In this document: positions 13,601 to 25,600 of the stretch, piece by piece | Layout of the letters: each line of letters opens with the position of its first letter | Position numbering within the stretch: the first letter of the stretch is position 1 | Assembly (NCBI RefSeq): GCF_036370855.1 | Contig: NC_088102.1 | Location: 42,135,835-42,199,834, forward strand | DNA length: 64,000 bases | Reading direction: 5' to 3' | Source of the DNA: Dromaius novaehollandiae | Lineage: Eukaryota > Chordata > Aves > Casuariiformes > Dromaiidae | Made by a program: the position numbers and the translations under genes | The notes under the pieces: generated by a model | Told to the model about the DNA's origin: nothing | Databases searched by the model: none | Seen by the model: only the letters and a program-made list of their open reading frames with translations

Positions 13601-16600
13601 ATTAGGGGCCCAGTTGTTGAGTCCTCAGCTCTGCATATACTTGTTCTAACAGTCATGTGGCCTAAAGCAGGATTAGTCAGGTGAGACTCTGTGGCAGGGT
13701 CTTTTAACTAGTTACATATTTCTCTGCTATGGTCAATATGGAAATGTTCATTAGCAGAAATTCTGTAGGTATAATAAATCTGTGGGCTTCTAGTTTAACA
13801 TGAATGTTCCCTGTGAAGGTATGGGACTTTTTGCTCAGAGAAATGAGTTGACAGCGCATTACTAGCAGCCAAAAACACAAACGTTTTTTGGCAAAACACA
13901 AACATTAATTTAAATGACTCTTCCAAAATTCTGAATAACCACTGCTCATTTTGTTTGCATGTGAAGTTTACCTTCTTAATATAAAATTCTCTTCATTGGG
14001 CTTTAGTTTCAGAATGATGCTTGAAACAAAAATCACATGATAAAAATCTTTACTGAGTAAGTTCTTATGCTTCATCTGCCATGTCTATTGTTCTTTAATA
14101 AATCAAAACTGAAAACTGTGTCTTACTGCTGTGTTAGGTAGGATTGTAATTTTGGCAGTGAGCTGACATATGGATAGCTTGTTTGTGGATGTTGACTTGC
14201 AAACTCTTCCCACTTATTATCTTGGTGATGATATTGGTATGCTTAAATATTGGTATATTTAAATTATCAGTATAAATTGCCATTAGCATTAACCTGTTCT
14301 TAACTTTATATGCTTGCTGTATGCTAGATGTATCTTAGAAAGGCAAATCCTTTATTATAGCTGTAATCACTGGGAGTCACTACTCTTGTCTTCTTTTTGG
14401 TATTTGCATTTGCTGGAATATTTCTGGATGTTATAAGAACAAAAAGTTCCCAAACGGTCTTCACTCTGTAATAGAATTGTGTAATGTTATGATGGCATTC
14501 TCTTTTCCATATACTACTACTTTTCACTTAACAGTAATGCATTATTTAAGGATAAAGGTTTTCTGTTGTTTTGCTTTCAATTTCTTATTTTAAATGGATT
14601 TTTTTTAATTACAGTAGTCAGAGAATGTAAAGAAAAGTGTGGTAGATAAAGGGTATCTTACATGTTCTTTCTTTCTAGTTGAAGGAGATGAGAAGGCTTG
14701 TGATCACTCCCAAAGTTACAATGTTACTTGGTACTTGAGATATTCTGATTGCTACAATGAAGTCTTCAACTTTGGGGTAAGAATTGTGTGGAGAAACACA
14801 AGTTATGATTTTTATGGTTAAGCAAATCTGGGGGTTGGGAGGTTGGAGATTTCTTATTTGCATCCCCATTGCTCTGTGAGCCTGAAAGAGACACTCTTCC
14901 ATTGTAAGGTAAAAAGTTTCTGCATCAGCGGGATGTTAGGAATGGTGAGGAGCTTGTTGGAATTGCTGGCTTCTCTGGATTTTGGGTGAGGTTAAAGTGT
15001 TTCTCAGAATTTCTCTAAATCCAGAAGTTTAAATAATAAATACATCAACTCTAAACTGAAGTGTGTATCTGTTAGGTGAAAATACTGTTTACGGCAGAAT
15101 ACTTAGTCACAGCAAATAGAAAAATAAAATATTTTCCTGTTTTAATTTTGTTCTTTCTCCTATACATTGCGAGTACTAGTGATTTATACAAAATGTATAG
15201 TGTTTCTTTCAAATATGATAGGACACACAACTGATTTATAGTATTTGTAACACATTTTCCATATTTGCTTAAAATAGTTAACTATGACAGTTGTAACTAC
15301 TAACGTAGCACAGTCTGAGATCTTTAATCTTTCAGGTAATGTAAATGTAGAATTTGTTCATGTAGACTTGAGCTTATGCTAGCTTTTGCACCTCCACTGT
15401 AGTAGTATTGAGATTTCATTTGAGTTAAGCGTTGATTCTTGCTCAAAGCCAAAGCCTACATGTAAATTACCTTTATTTTTTTCCTTTCTTGGAGCAAGGA
15501 AGAATAGTCTTGTGGGAGCTTGATGGCCTTTATCCTATCAAATTCTGTTCAAGGATGTATACAGAGAGAAATTATGCTCCTTTCTAGGACTTGCACCTGC
15601 CTGTTGAGATAAGCCATGCAATATATTGGTTGACAATCTAAATTCTATTCTGTTTCTGACAGGATGAACAGGCAGAGTATTATTTTGGGACTACGTCTGA
15701 GGAGCATCTGGGTTGGTCAGGATACTATGCCATGGCTTCTCTTTTTTTTCCAAACTGCTCTGAGCTCTTCAGGCCCCAGGTATGGGTAGAAACTTTATAG
15801 TTTGCTCTGTTCTCTCATATGATGTACAAGGAAGATGATAGTTCTTGTTATAGTTGTGTTACCATCACATCTAAGGATCACCAACCTACCATTATAGGCT
15901 GGGAGGTACTTTTTTTGTTTTCAAACTGCAACAGTGATTTTTTTAATTTTGGTTTATTTCTGACTTGCTACTCAAAACCTGGCCCATCTGAAAACTTGAA
16001 GTTCAGTGCTTTCTTTTGTTTGTGGTTTTGTGTTCTGCATTGTTATTTCATTTAATACTGTGAGTTGGCTTAGAGGCTACTGCTAGTTGAGTAGGTAGTG
16101 TGCATCTCTGGGAGTAGAGTGAAGCTCCCACTAAATTTCGGTTAATAAAGAACTGCTTTTTTTTGCCTAGATAATGTTCATCTGTATTAATGGAAGTGAA
16201 AGAATGATGAGAAATGAGTTACTTAAACACTGATAACATTGAAAAATGAAAAATATATAGACAGTGGAAAAAGGTGTTTGAAACAAACCAGATGGAAGGG
16301 GCAAGAAGAAAGACAGAACAACACAGAGAAATGTGTGCAGACAAGCTGTACACCAGTTGCATATCACCAGGGGAAGCTGCACTGTCATACTAATGACAAA
16401 TATCAGTAAACTCACTGTCCTTGTTTAATGGTGTACCTATTTAAGAATTCAGGACAAATTACACAGCATTGCATCTGTATTCTATCATTCCCAGTTTAAA
16501 CAAAGAGTTATGGATAGATAATACTTTGAATACTGGGAAATGTCTCATAACTATTGAATCTAGCATATTTATTAAGGAGAAAGGAATCCCTAAAAGTGAC

Positions 16601-19600
16601 TTTAAAAGGGCTTTTAGTAGTCTGTTCATGTGCCTCTAATTCCTTTGACAGCTGAACATGGCTTGAAAGGTTTAAAAAATATGTATATGCTGCCTGCTTT
16701 TTATGTTTAGTTTTATCCAAAATGTTAGTTCTGCTTTTCCTTGGTTTTATAGAAAAGATCTCTGTCTCAGCTGTGTAACTCAGGCATCTTAACTGAACGT
16801 AAAAGTTGGTAAAGCTGGGATTTTTTAAATTCTTTAAGTGACTTTTCTTAAGATTCCTCTGGAAAGTCAACTGAAGTCTTAAGAAAAGAAATACCTAAGA
16901 GGAATATCTTTTGTTAAATTTTAACAGAAACTTCTTTTGGTTGTTCAGCTTTGTTTCTTTTGGTACAGTAGTTTCACTAGTTCAAGACCCCATACTTTGG
17001 GAGACTTGGCAAAACCTGAATCTCTAGTAGGCTCCCACTCTTCTAGGCACCTTTTTTTCACAGACTGAGGCAGAAGTCTCCAAATCCTGTTTCTGTCTTT
17101 GTAGATTTCATCTAGTAATGGAGGTATCCAACAGATTTGATATTTGGAAAAATAAATTAATTCCATTACTATAATGCCTGTGGGTCCGGTTCTAAAAGTA
17201 GAGACCTGTTGTCTGGAGGGAGTGGGGGGGACCCAACTTTAAAATGACAAAATATTAATCTAAAGAAGTATTCAGGACTCCTATGTATGGGGAATTGTTT
17301 GATTCAGAGAAATGAAAACTGCTGTTCAGAGAAGCAGTACTGCTGTTCGGTGTATCCTTCCTTATAATTGAATGTGCTGGAAGCTCTTCTGGTAGAGTAA
17401 TGTCATGTTAATGTAAAGTGCTTATAACACTTCTTTATTTTTATTTTACAGGTTTTCTATAAAGAATTTGTTCATCCAGAGCCTCTCTCAGCTGAGAAAC
17501 AAGAGGTGGTAACTTTTTTTCTGGCTAATGAGTGAGAGTAGGACTGGAAGAGACACTTTTGGCATATTGATTTATCTATTTTCTGCTTTTCTTTAAGGGC
17601 TTAAAAGATAAGAAGGAGAGTGGAGCAAATCACACGACGGTGGCAGATAAAACAGTATGTATACTGAATTTAAGAATGGCTTGGAATCCTACATTTTTTC
17701 TATATTTATGTTTCTTACTAAAGCAAATTGCTTCTAGTGTTCACAGGGATTGTGCAGTTTTGCATGTAGTTTTTTGAGACCTGTGGTGGTTTTAGTGTCA
17801 AACTAAGTAGTTGTGTGGAAAAACAGAAAACAGAGTCACAGTATTTGTACAGCTTCCTTCACATGAAATATAGATTTCATAGCATCCAAACTGATATACA
17901 AACTAAAATTTAAAAACAACCCCTTTAAAAAAAGTAATTTAGTTTATACAAAATATCTACCAATTTTAAGATAAAATAATCACTGATAATGATCCATTAT
18001 CAGTTGTCATTAATATTCAGAGATTACATTTGGTTTCATTTTTATCTAATCAATCTTTTGAAATGCTGTACCTAACAAGTTGAATGATTATACTTAATTT
18101 TCAAATCTATTAGTATTTTTTACTAGGTATTATGTTCAAGCCTTAATCAGAAACAATTGTCAAAGTAACTTCAACTTGAATGTCTTGGCAGCCCACAAAG
18201 CAATTGTATTTAACTCCCTGTGTACCAACAAAGCCAGTTACTTTAAAGCTGAAAGTGAATAGCTACAGGTGCAATTGAGAAATAAGGAATTAATGCAGCA
18301 AAAGATGGAGATATTTTAAAAGCAAAATAGTGTATAAAAATCATTTTTCTTTAAGTTTAATATATTTCTTTAACTAAGCTTTTTAACTTCAGCAAATTGG
18401 AACATAAGCTCATTTCTGATGCTTAAGATTCTGTTGTCTGTAGATCTTTTAGTCAAGATAATTCTTAATAGAAAAGTGTGCTCTTAATTAAATTAAATTC
18501 TCTTGGAGAGGCAAGTATAAAAAGTTTTGTACTAATCCTACAGTGGTCATGTGAGTGGCCTGTGTGTAGATAGTTCTATTTTAACCCTTAACTCTTTGTA
18601 AATTGTTGCAGTTTCTGAGTTAGCTGGAACTTCTTAAATTGTGGAATCAGCAGCTTTGTTTACTGGTACTCAAATCTGATTTGTTTTAAGGTGCAAATAT
18701 TTAATCTGGACAAGCTTCCTCTGTTGCTAATTTACTAGCAGAGTTTGAGTCTTATAGGTATGAGAGATGTTGCAGAGCCACAAGTAGGTTTCCACAGGAA
18801 ATGACTGATACGGAAATTTTTACTTCTCAGACATCTTTGGCCTTGCATTATAAAATTCAACATTCACCAGGGAAGCCAAGGAGTTATATGTGGTTGTACT
18901 GTTGCCAACCATTTGCTTTCAAGAAGTATCTTTGTAAGCATCCTGATTTTCCTAGAGTGAGAACGAGGAGTAGGACACTGCTGAATTCTTTGTAGCTTTT
19001 GGAGTACCTTTATTAAATAACTCTTGCAATAGCCCAGTGTTAAATTTGTAAATAAGCCTTGATCACTTCTCAAGTCTTTGAGCATTCTTCCAGATTCAAA
19101 TGTAAGCAAATCTCAGACTGCCTTTTTAAGTATTATGTCTAATAAGTGGATTTAAAATTTATATATCAGATTTTTGTTAACAAATTTTAGAGATTAACTT
19201 TGCTGTTAGGCAGAAGGCATCATCCATATCAGGAGAAGCTGCTTTTTCTTGTTTTTTTCGGCTATGTGCTATCTACATGTAGGCATTTTATTTTCAGGCA
19301 ATGAATGCTGTTATTAAAACTTGGCGAGATGGGCCGTATATATTTATTGTGCAAATTGGAATTTCAGCTGTGAAAGACTCTACTAATAAAGTTAAAAGAA
19401 TGGAGAAAACAGCACCTTCCTCTAATCTCAAAGAGAAGCTCTTTACAAGTAAGATAGCTGTTTATACAGTAAGCTAAAAATAGATATTGCACTTTTTGAT
19501 GTATAGCAGCCTGACTGACTGTTCAAAGATACTTTTTAATATATACTGAATGGCCTGTTTTCATAAGACACCATCTTTTACATCATACAGTTGTAAATAT

Positions 19601-22600
19601 TCCTTACTACAGCTCTTCTTACTGTACAAAAATAAGTAATTAAGTGTCTTGAAGATCCCATGGCTGTCAATTTGTCAGTTTTACGATGGACGTAAAGAAG
19701 AACCCCAAGCAGTTCAATTTTGAGGTTTAGTGTTGTATTTTAAGAACGTCCAAATCAATATGGTGAATTATATAAATAAGCTCAGTTCATGTAGAACGCT
19801 GAAAGATCAAGATTGTCACCTTGAAATTAAAATACAGTATACCTAACTACATTAATAACCTCTCCAAATTTTTGAGGTCTGAAAATTCCTGTAAAAAAAA
19901 CAAAAAAAATTTAAGTGTGGTTTCCAACTTCCCTGTTACATATGAATCTACAGCACAAATTACTTTTGTTTTGAGTACTACATGAGCTACTTTGTAATGG
20001 ACCACGTACTTTTAATTACATGCTTTTAGTTGAATGTGTTACGAGTCTGAACTTTCTCTTTGATTAAAACACAAGTTAGATTTAAAAGCTTACTCTATGT
20101 GAACACTTGAAATTTCTTTACCCTTGAGTAGAAATCAGTTAAGTACTTTATCCTGGCTTCCTGCTTTTGGTTCTTGATCAAATTGGTTATTGGATTGTCT
20201 TTTGACAGTGACGGTAGAACTGAAGGGACCGTATGAGTATCTCTCACTTGCAGACTATCCTCTGATGATTGTAAGTAAAACTGCTTTTCTATGACCTATA
20301 AAGTTGTGAGCTGATGTGAATCCCTGTTAAATATCCTCCTGGAATGCAGTAGGAAAAACAGAGCTGGTGGTTCAAAATAAGAAATTTAAGAGAGTTTTTT
20401 CATTTTGAATAGAAAATAAGGAAAACCAACATAAGCTTCAGGTGTCCACATGCCAGTAACACTCCCTTCCTCTTAATAGTATAACTTAATGCCTGTCAAC
20501 TTGCAATGCCAAAAGCTATCAATGTCCTTAGCTCTAAATGGAGCAGCTTTACTAACCCACAGTTTTTCTCCTTAGGAAATTTGCTATTCTATGCTTTTGT
20601 TTACAGTTAACCTTTCATTTGTCATTGCTTTCTTTGTCCTTTTAGAGCTTCATCCTCTTCTCTCCACCAGCTGTCTTCTACTCCATGAGGTGGTCCTCAA
20701 TATTGTCTGACACGGAAAGCATAATTGAACTACAAAGAGATAATCCCTTTTATTCAAAGAAACTGCTGACTCTGTTAGTTCCCTCTGTCTAGGAGGCTAA
20801 GAAAATAGATGAACTTAAACAGTAACACAGTATAGACAGACTGTAGCTGGGAATCGATAATAAGTAAGGTCTCTAGCCTGAGTGCTTTGGCAAGAGCGGC
20901 CTGTAACTAGTAAGAGGGAGGATAGCATTTCTGAAATACATGTTTTACTTCCTACAGAAGTAAAAAGCCTCCAGCAGCAATACTGACACCCAGTTCACTG
21001 AGAATATCCGAGTGTGACAGATCCAAAAAAGGTTTCTGTCTACATACTTCTGTTTGGAACATCTCAACAGAAACTGGCGTGTTTTACCATTTAAGCTGCA
21101 CGGATCACTCAGAGATGAAGATCTGTAAGGATCAGTATGCTGTCCTCATAAGGTGTTTTAGTTTGTGAAAGTTTGAGGATCATAGAGCAAACTTCAGTAA
21201 TTGGTTTAAAAAAACCCTACCTTCTGCAAGAGGAGACTGCTTGAGTGTTACTGTCCTATACTTTGGCCAAGAACTTCTTGCTACTCATTTGGTGTTTCCC
21301 TCTCTGCTTTTAATCCCTTTTCTTTCTCAATCACAATGCCCTTTTTAAAATTTGATATAAATACCTGCTGTGGTGTGCTGCTATGATTTAGAAACTTCAG
21401 CACTGTGTAACAGTCAAGCTTCTTGTTCAGTACAGGAGATATGTACATCTGAAAGTTCTTTTGAAGCAAGCCATGCTGGACTGAAAAAAATCACAAAATA
21501 TTAATGTTCAAGTGAATTTCTAGGTTTCTTCTTCAATCCAGATTTTTGGCTGACCTAAAGTTTGGTTAAAAACAACTTTGCTGAAAGTTTTCCTGTGAGA
21601 GCAGTTACCAGATTCTTTGAACAGTACAATTACAACCATCAGTTCCTAATCTCTGTCCTGTGAGACGATGTAGAAAGATGACTTGTAAGTTTTTTTTTGC
21701 AGAGTACTGTAAATGTATGATGAAGTTAACAATAGAACAGTGTGTGAAAAGCGGCAGGGTTTCTGGCTACTTGATGTGCCCATACTCTTATCTGAGCTTT
21801 TGGAAGCTGGTAGCACTTATTTCTTCCCTCAGAAGAATCTGCTGTGAATAAATTGACAGGCTGCTCTTCAAAAGTGAAATTGCTCAGAAATTCAGTTTTT
21901 TGTTTTTTTTTTTTTTAATTCTTTCTGTTTGCAGTGAAAAATTAGTCATTGTAATGGAATCCAGAGAAGACAAATGAAGCAGTGCTTATTTCTCGTCATT
22001 TTTGTATGCAAAATTTCAAAAGCTGGTATGCTTAAGAAGAAAATATAGCTGTCTTACATCCACGGAATGGAAACAAGGAAATGATTTTTTGTGTTTAGGG
22101 GTCATATTTCTTGCTTTTCTTTGTGTAACAGTTCTTCATGGTGATGTGTATTGTGTACGTATTCTTTGGGGTTCTATGGCTTGCATGGTCAGCCTGTTAC
22201 TGGCGGGATCTCCTGAGGATCCAGTTCTGGATTGGTGCTGTTATTTTCCTGGGGATGCTCGAGAAAGCTGTCTTCTATGCAGAGTTCCAGAATATCCGCT
22301 ACACAGGAGAATCTGGTACGTAACAAGTGCAGCTTGCAGTTTCATTGATGGGGAAAAGCGGTAGTGGCTAACACATACCAAATTTGGGCGATAGATACAT
22401 TTTAAGTATATGATTACTTGAGGATTGCTTCAGAACGGGGAACAAACATATTTTCTTTTTTTCATGTTTTAAATGCTTTTTATGATCTCTTGACAGTCTG
22501 CTTTTGTGATGTTTCCTTTCCTTTCCTTTACACAAAGGTGCAGTGCCTAAAGCTGAAGTGTAATGTTTTCTGACTCTAAGGGTAGTGTCTTATGCATATG

Positions 22601-25600
22601 GATATAGATCCATATATATATATATATATTCTTGAGTGTATTCACTGTAGTGCTGACTTAAGGTTTAAAATAGGATTTCCCAAGTGTAGCTTATAATTCA
22701 TTTGTGGTAACTGGTATTAGCCTTGGAAAGGGACTTCGAAATTCCTTGCTGAACATAACAGTGTTGCAGATGATTTTTAGTATTCATTCTTTAGCCTGAT
22801 AAGCCATCTTAAGTGACTCTCTCCAAATAAAATCTAGGGACCCAATAGTTTTGAGTCTTTTAGGATAGATGCATAAAAATGAAACTCTACAAGTAAAACT
22901 TCATTACCACTTTGTTAATTGGTCACAATCCCAGTACGGAAGTTACAAACTTTAACAGCCTACTTTCTGAAAATAATTTGTGTTTTATTAACTGCTGCAG
23001 GTAGTAGCAGTATGAGAGCAGAAACGATCATGTCTTTAATAACCTGGCTTCCTCTTATTTCCTTTTGGTAGTCCAAGGAGCATTGATACTGGCAGAACTC
23101 CTTTCGGCTGTGAAACGTTCCTTGGCTCGAACTCTGGTCATTATAGTCAGCCTAGGATATGGGATAGTCAAGTGAGTATTTACTTCCCTGATGATACAAA
23201 TTTAGAATGCGGTTGTATTATTGTTGTATTAAAAGGCTTTTCATCGTTGACTTTTAATAACTTACTCACTTCCCTATACTTTGCTGCTTAAAAGGTAGGT
23301 GCTTAAGCTAAGTGCTGTAAAGATCTCGACTTCTTCACTAGTTAATAGCGAGACACACACACATCCATATGATGATTTGCCTTTTCACCGCTTCCCTGTG
23401 TCACTGTGGGGTAGGTGTCTGAATTGCTGTCGAGATAACTTTCTCCCCAGTGACTGGAGAGGGAGCCTAATATGCCTAACTTCCTGGCAAGGAAGAGCTT
23501 CTGAAAGTGGGAAAGTCGTGCATCTCTGAAAGCAGATCTGCTGCTAGCAGCAAGTTTCTATTCTGTTCAGAGAAGATCTACTTTTGAAGGCTTCTGCTGG
23601 GAAGATAGCTGCTCATCTGTCTGCCTCTAGCTGTTTTCAGTGATAAATTTACATGCTGTGGGGGAGTGGGTATGCTGGGGGAAGCGGGAAAGAAGAGGTG
23701 GGCTGGGACTTTCCTGAAACAATAATGAAAAACTGAACAGCTTAACTTGTGAACAGTCCTGTTTTTTATCTCTTCCTTAGCCATATTGCACTATAAGACA
23801 AAACCAACAATAAGCTTAGAGCACCATAATGAAACGATTTCCTTGATCTAGAAGTGGCTTGTCATGAGAACCTTTTACTTGCTTTTGCCTTATCGTAGAT
23901 TCAGGTGGATATGATTTTCCTCTTCCACCCCCACGCACTTAATCTAAATTTCTCCTTGTTTTCCTACAGGCCTCGCCTTGGAGTTACTCTTCACAAAGTA
24001 GTTATGGCTGGAGCCCTTTATCTATTATTTTCTGGCATGGAAGGTGTTCTTAGAGTCACAGGGGTCAGTAATCGCATCTTGAGTTTTCCTGTATACCACA
24101 GATGCTACTGGCCTTATTTATTTATATATGCTTATGAAGAATCCCAGGGCTATGCTAAAAGAAGGGGACTGAGACAATGAAATGCTTAAACTCTGAGACC
24201 ACAGATGTGGGTTGTGGACAAGTAATTTAAGTTCCATTTCTTCTCCATCAGGATATAATTCTGTGTGTTTTGAAGTAATTTTCATAGTTTTGAGATTAGT
24301 CTGATTTCAGACACCTTGTGTTCTGCCCAGATACCCATGTTTAATACTTCAGATTAGTTTGGGGTGTCTGTGTGTGGGGCAAGTCACAGGCACAAATGTA
24401 CAGTTTGGGTCACCTGGCTACAAGTCTAAAAAATGCTTAAACTGCTTTTCGAGGCAGTACCTGGGGAAGTGCCTGTGAGTGCTGCTTGCTTCATTCTAGA
24501 AGAGGGACATCTCAGGGTGTAGATTTTGTTCTGTTTGATATCTTGAGACAAGATATTTAACATGTCATATATTTGGTACCTTTTCAGTTTTTCTATAACA
24601 CTGTGGCTCTGATAGCAAACTTGGCCCTGTCCATGATTGATGCCTGTATCATTTTGTGGATATCCTTTTATAAACTGCAGAATGTGACAAGCTTATTTAC
24701 ATAACTATTTCTGTTGAGTGCTTAAAGGCAGTAAGCAGTGATTAGGGGCTAATTTGCATGTCAGTTGGGACTTTGATAGGTTTTGATGGACCACAAGGGT
24801 GACTTTTGCCATTTTGGTAATTCTTCATTGGAATATTCAATTCTTACATGCATAGTGTAAAAGCTTTAACTGCCACATCTCTAACAAGCTGATCACTAGT
24901 TTTCTGTAATGGAAGTGGTCAGAGCACATGATTGCAGCAATCACCTCAGTAGCGGTTTCTTTTGGTGGTGTTGGATTTAACATACTCAGGAAAACTACTT
25001 CTTGCCTTGCTGGTGGAAAATTGGGAACTGACAGTGTGGTATTGCCTGCTTTTGACCTTTTTAAACCACTCTGTGCCTTGGGCTGAACACTTGGTTTAAA
25101 CCCTCTGCTTCTGTAGTAAAACTCAGAAGCATTGTGGTCAAGTACTTGTGTTTTCTCATAAAATAGCTTGACACTGCTCACTTGATTCTTCTGTACCTTG
25201 TTTCCATTTCAGCTTGTTCTCACTGGCTCTTTCTTTGTCTCCAGGCCCAGAATGATCTTGCCTCCTTGGCTTTTATTCCCCTGGCTTTCCTAGACACTGC
25301 CTTGTGCTGGTGGATATCCTTCACTATTTTACTTGGTGGGGTGTGTTTTCTTTCAAAAAAAACCAACTTTTTTTGGAAAGTCTTTTTGGCAGAATTTTTT
25401 TTTTAACCAGCTTCAAGGATGTGTTTTTTCTACTTATGGAAAGTTAGTCTAAACTCTGTAATTGAGTGTTCAGGTAAGCCTTTGCTACAACCAGTGCAAG
25501 GAAAACTAGATTACTGCTAGTTTATCTGTGTTTGAGCAGTTCCTGAACATAGACTGCTTAGTCTGTCTATCTCTGAAGTGTGATGTTTGTTCTAACGTGG

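Larger units (their letters stand above)
11133..14678 (+). other. TMEM87A: TMEM87A intron 2 (3.5 kb)
   Basis: The largest TMEM87A intron. Besides the MIR-like remnant and the coding-like antisense block it has a T17 run (12222-12238) and AT-rich unique sequence. No conserved exon or RNA gene was recognised. Confidence 0.7.

Noticed and set aside
22002-22364. 120-codon open frame overlapping TMEM87A exon 9
   Set aside because: It is a different frame from the exon 22132-22315, whose translation matches TMEM87A helices 1-2.
25314-25406. Reading TMEM87A exon 12b through beyond 25313
   Set aside because: The open frame continues, but the protein no longer resembles the family. The AT-AC donor with matching branch site gives an exact in-frame join to IFISLTQTM.
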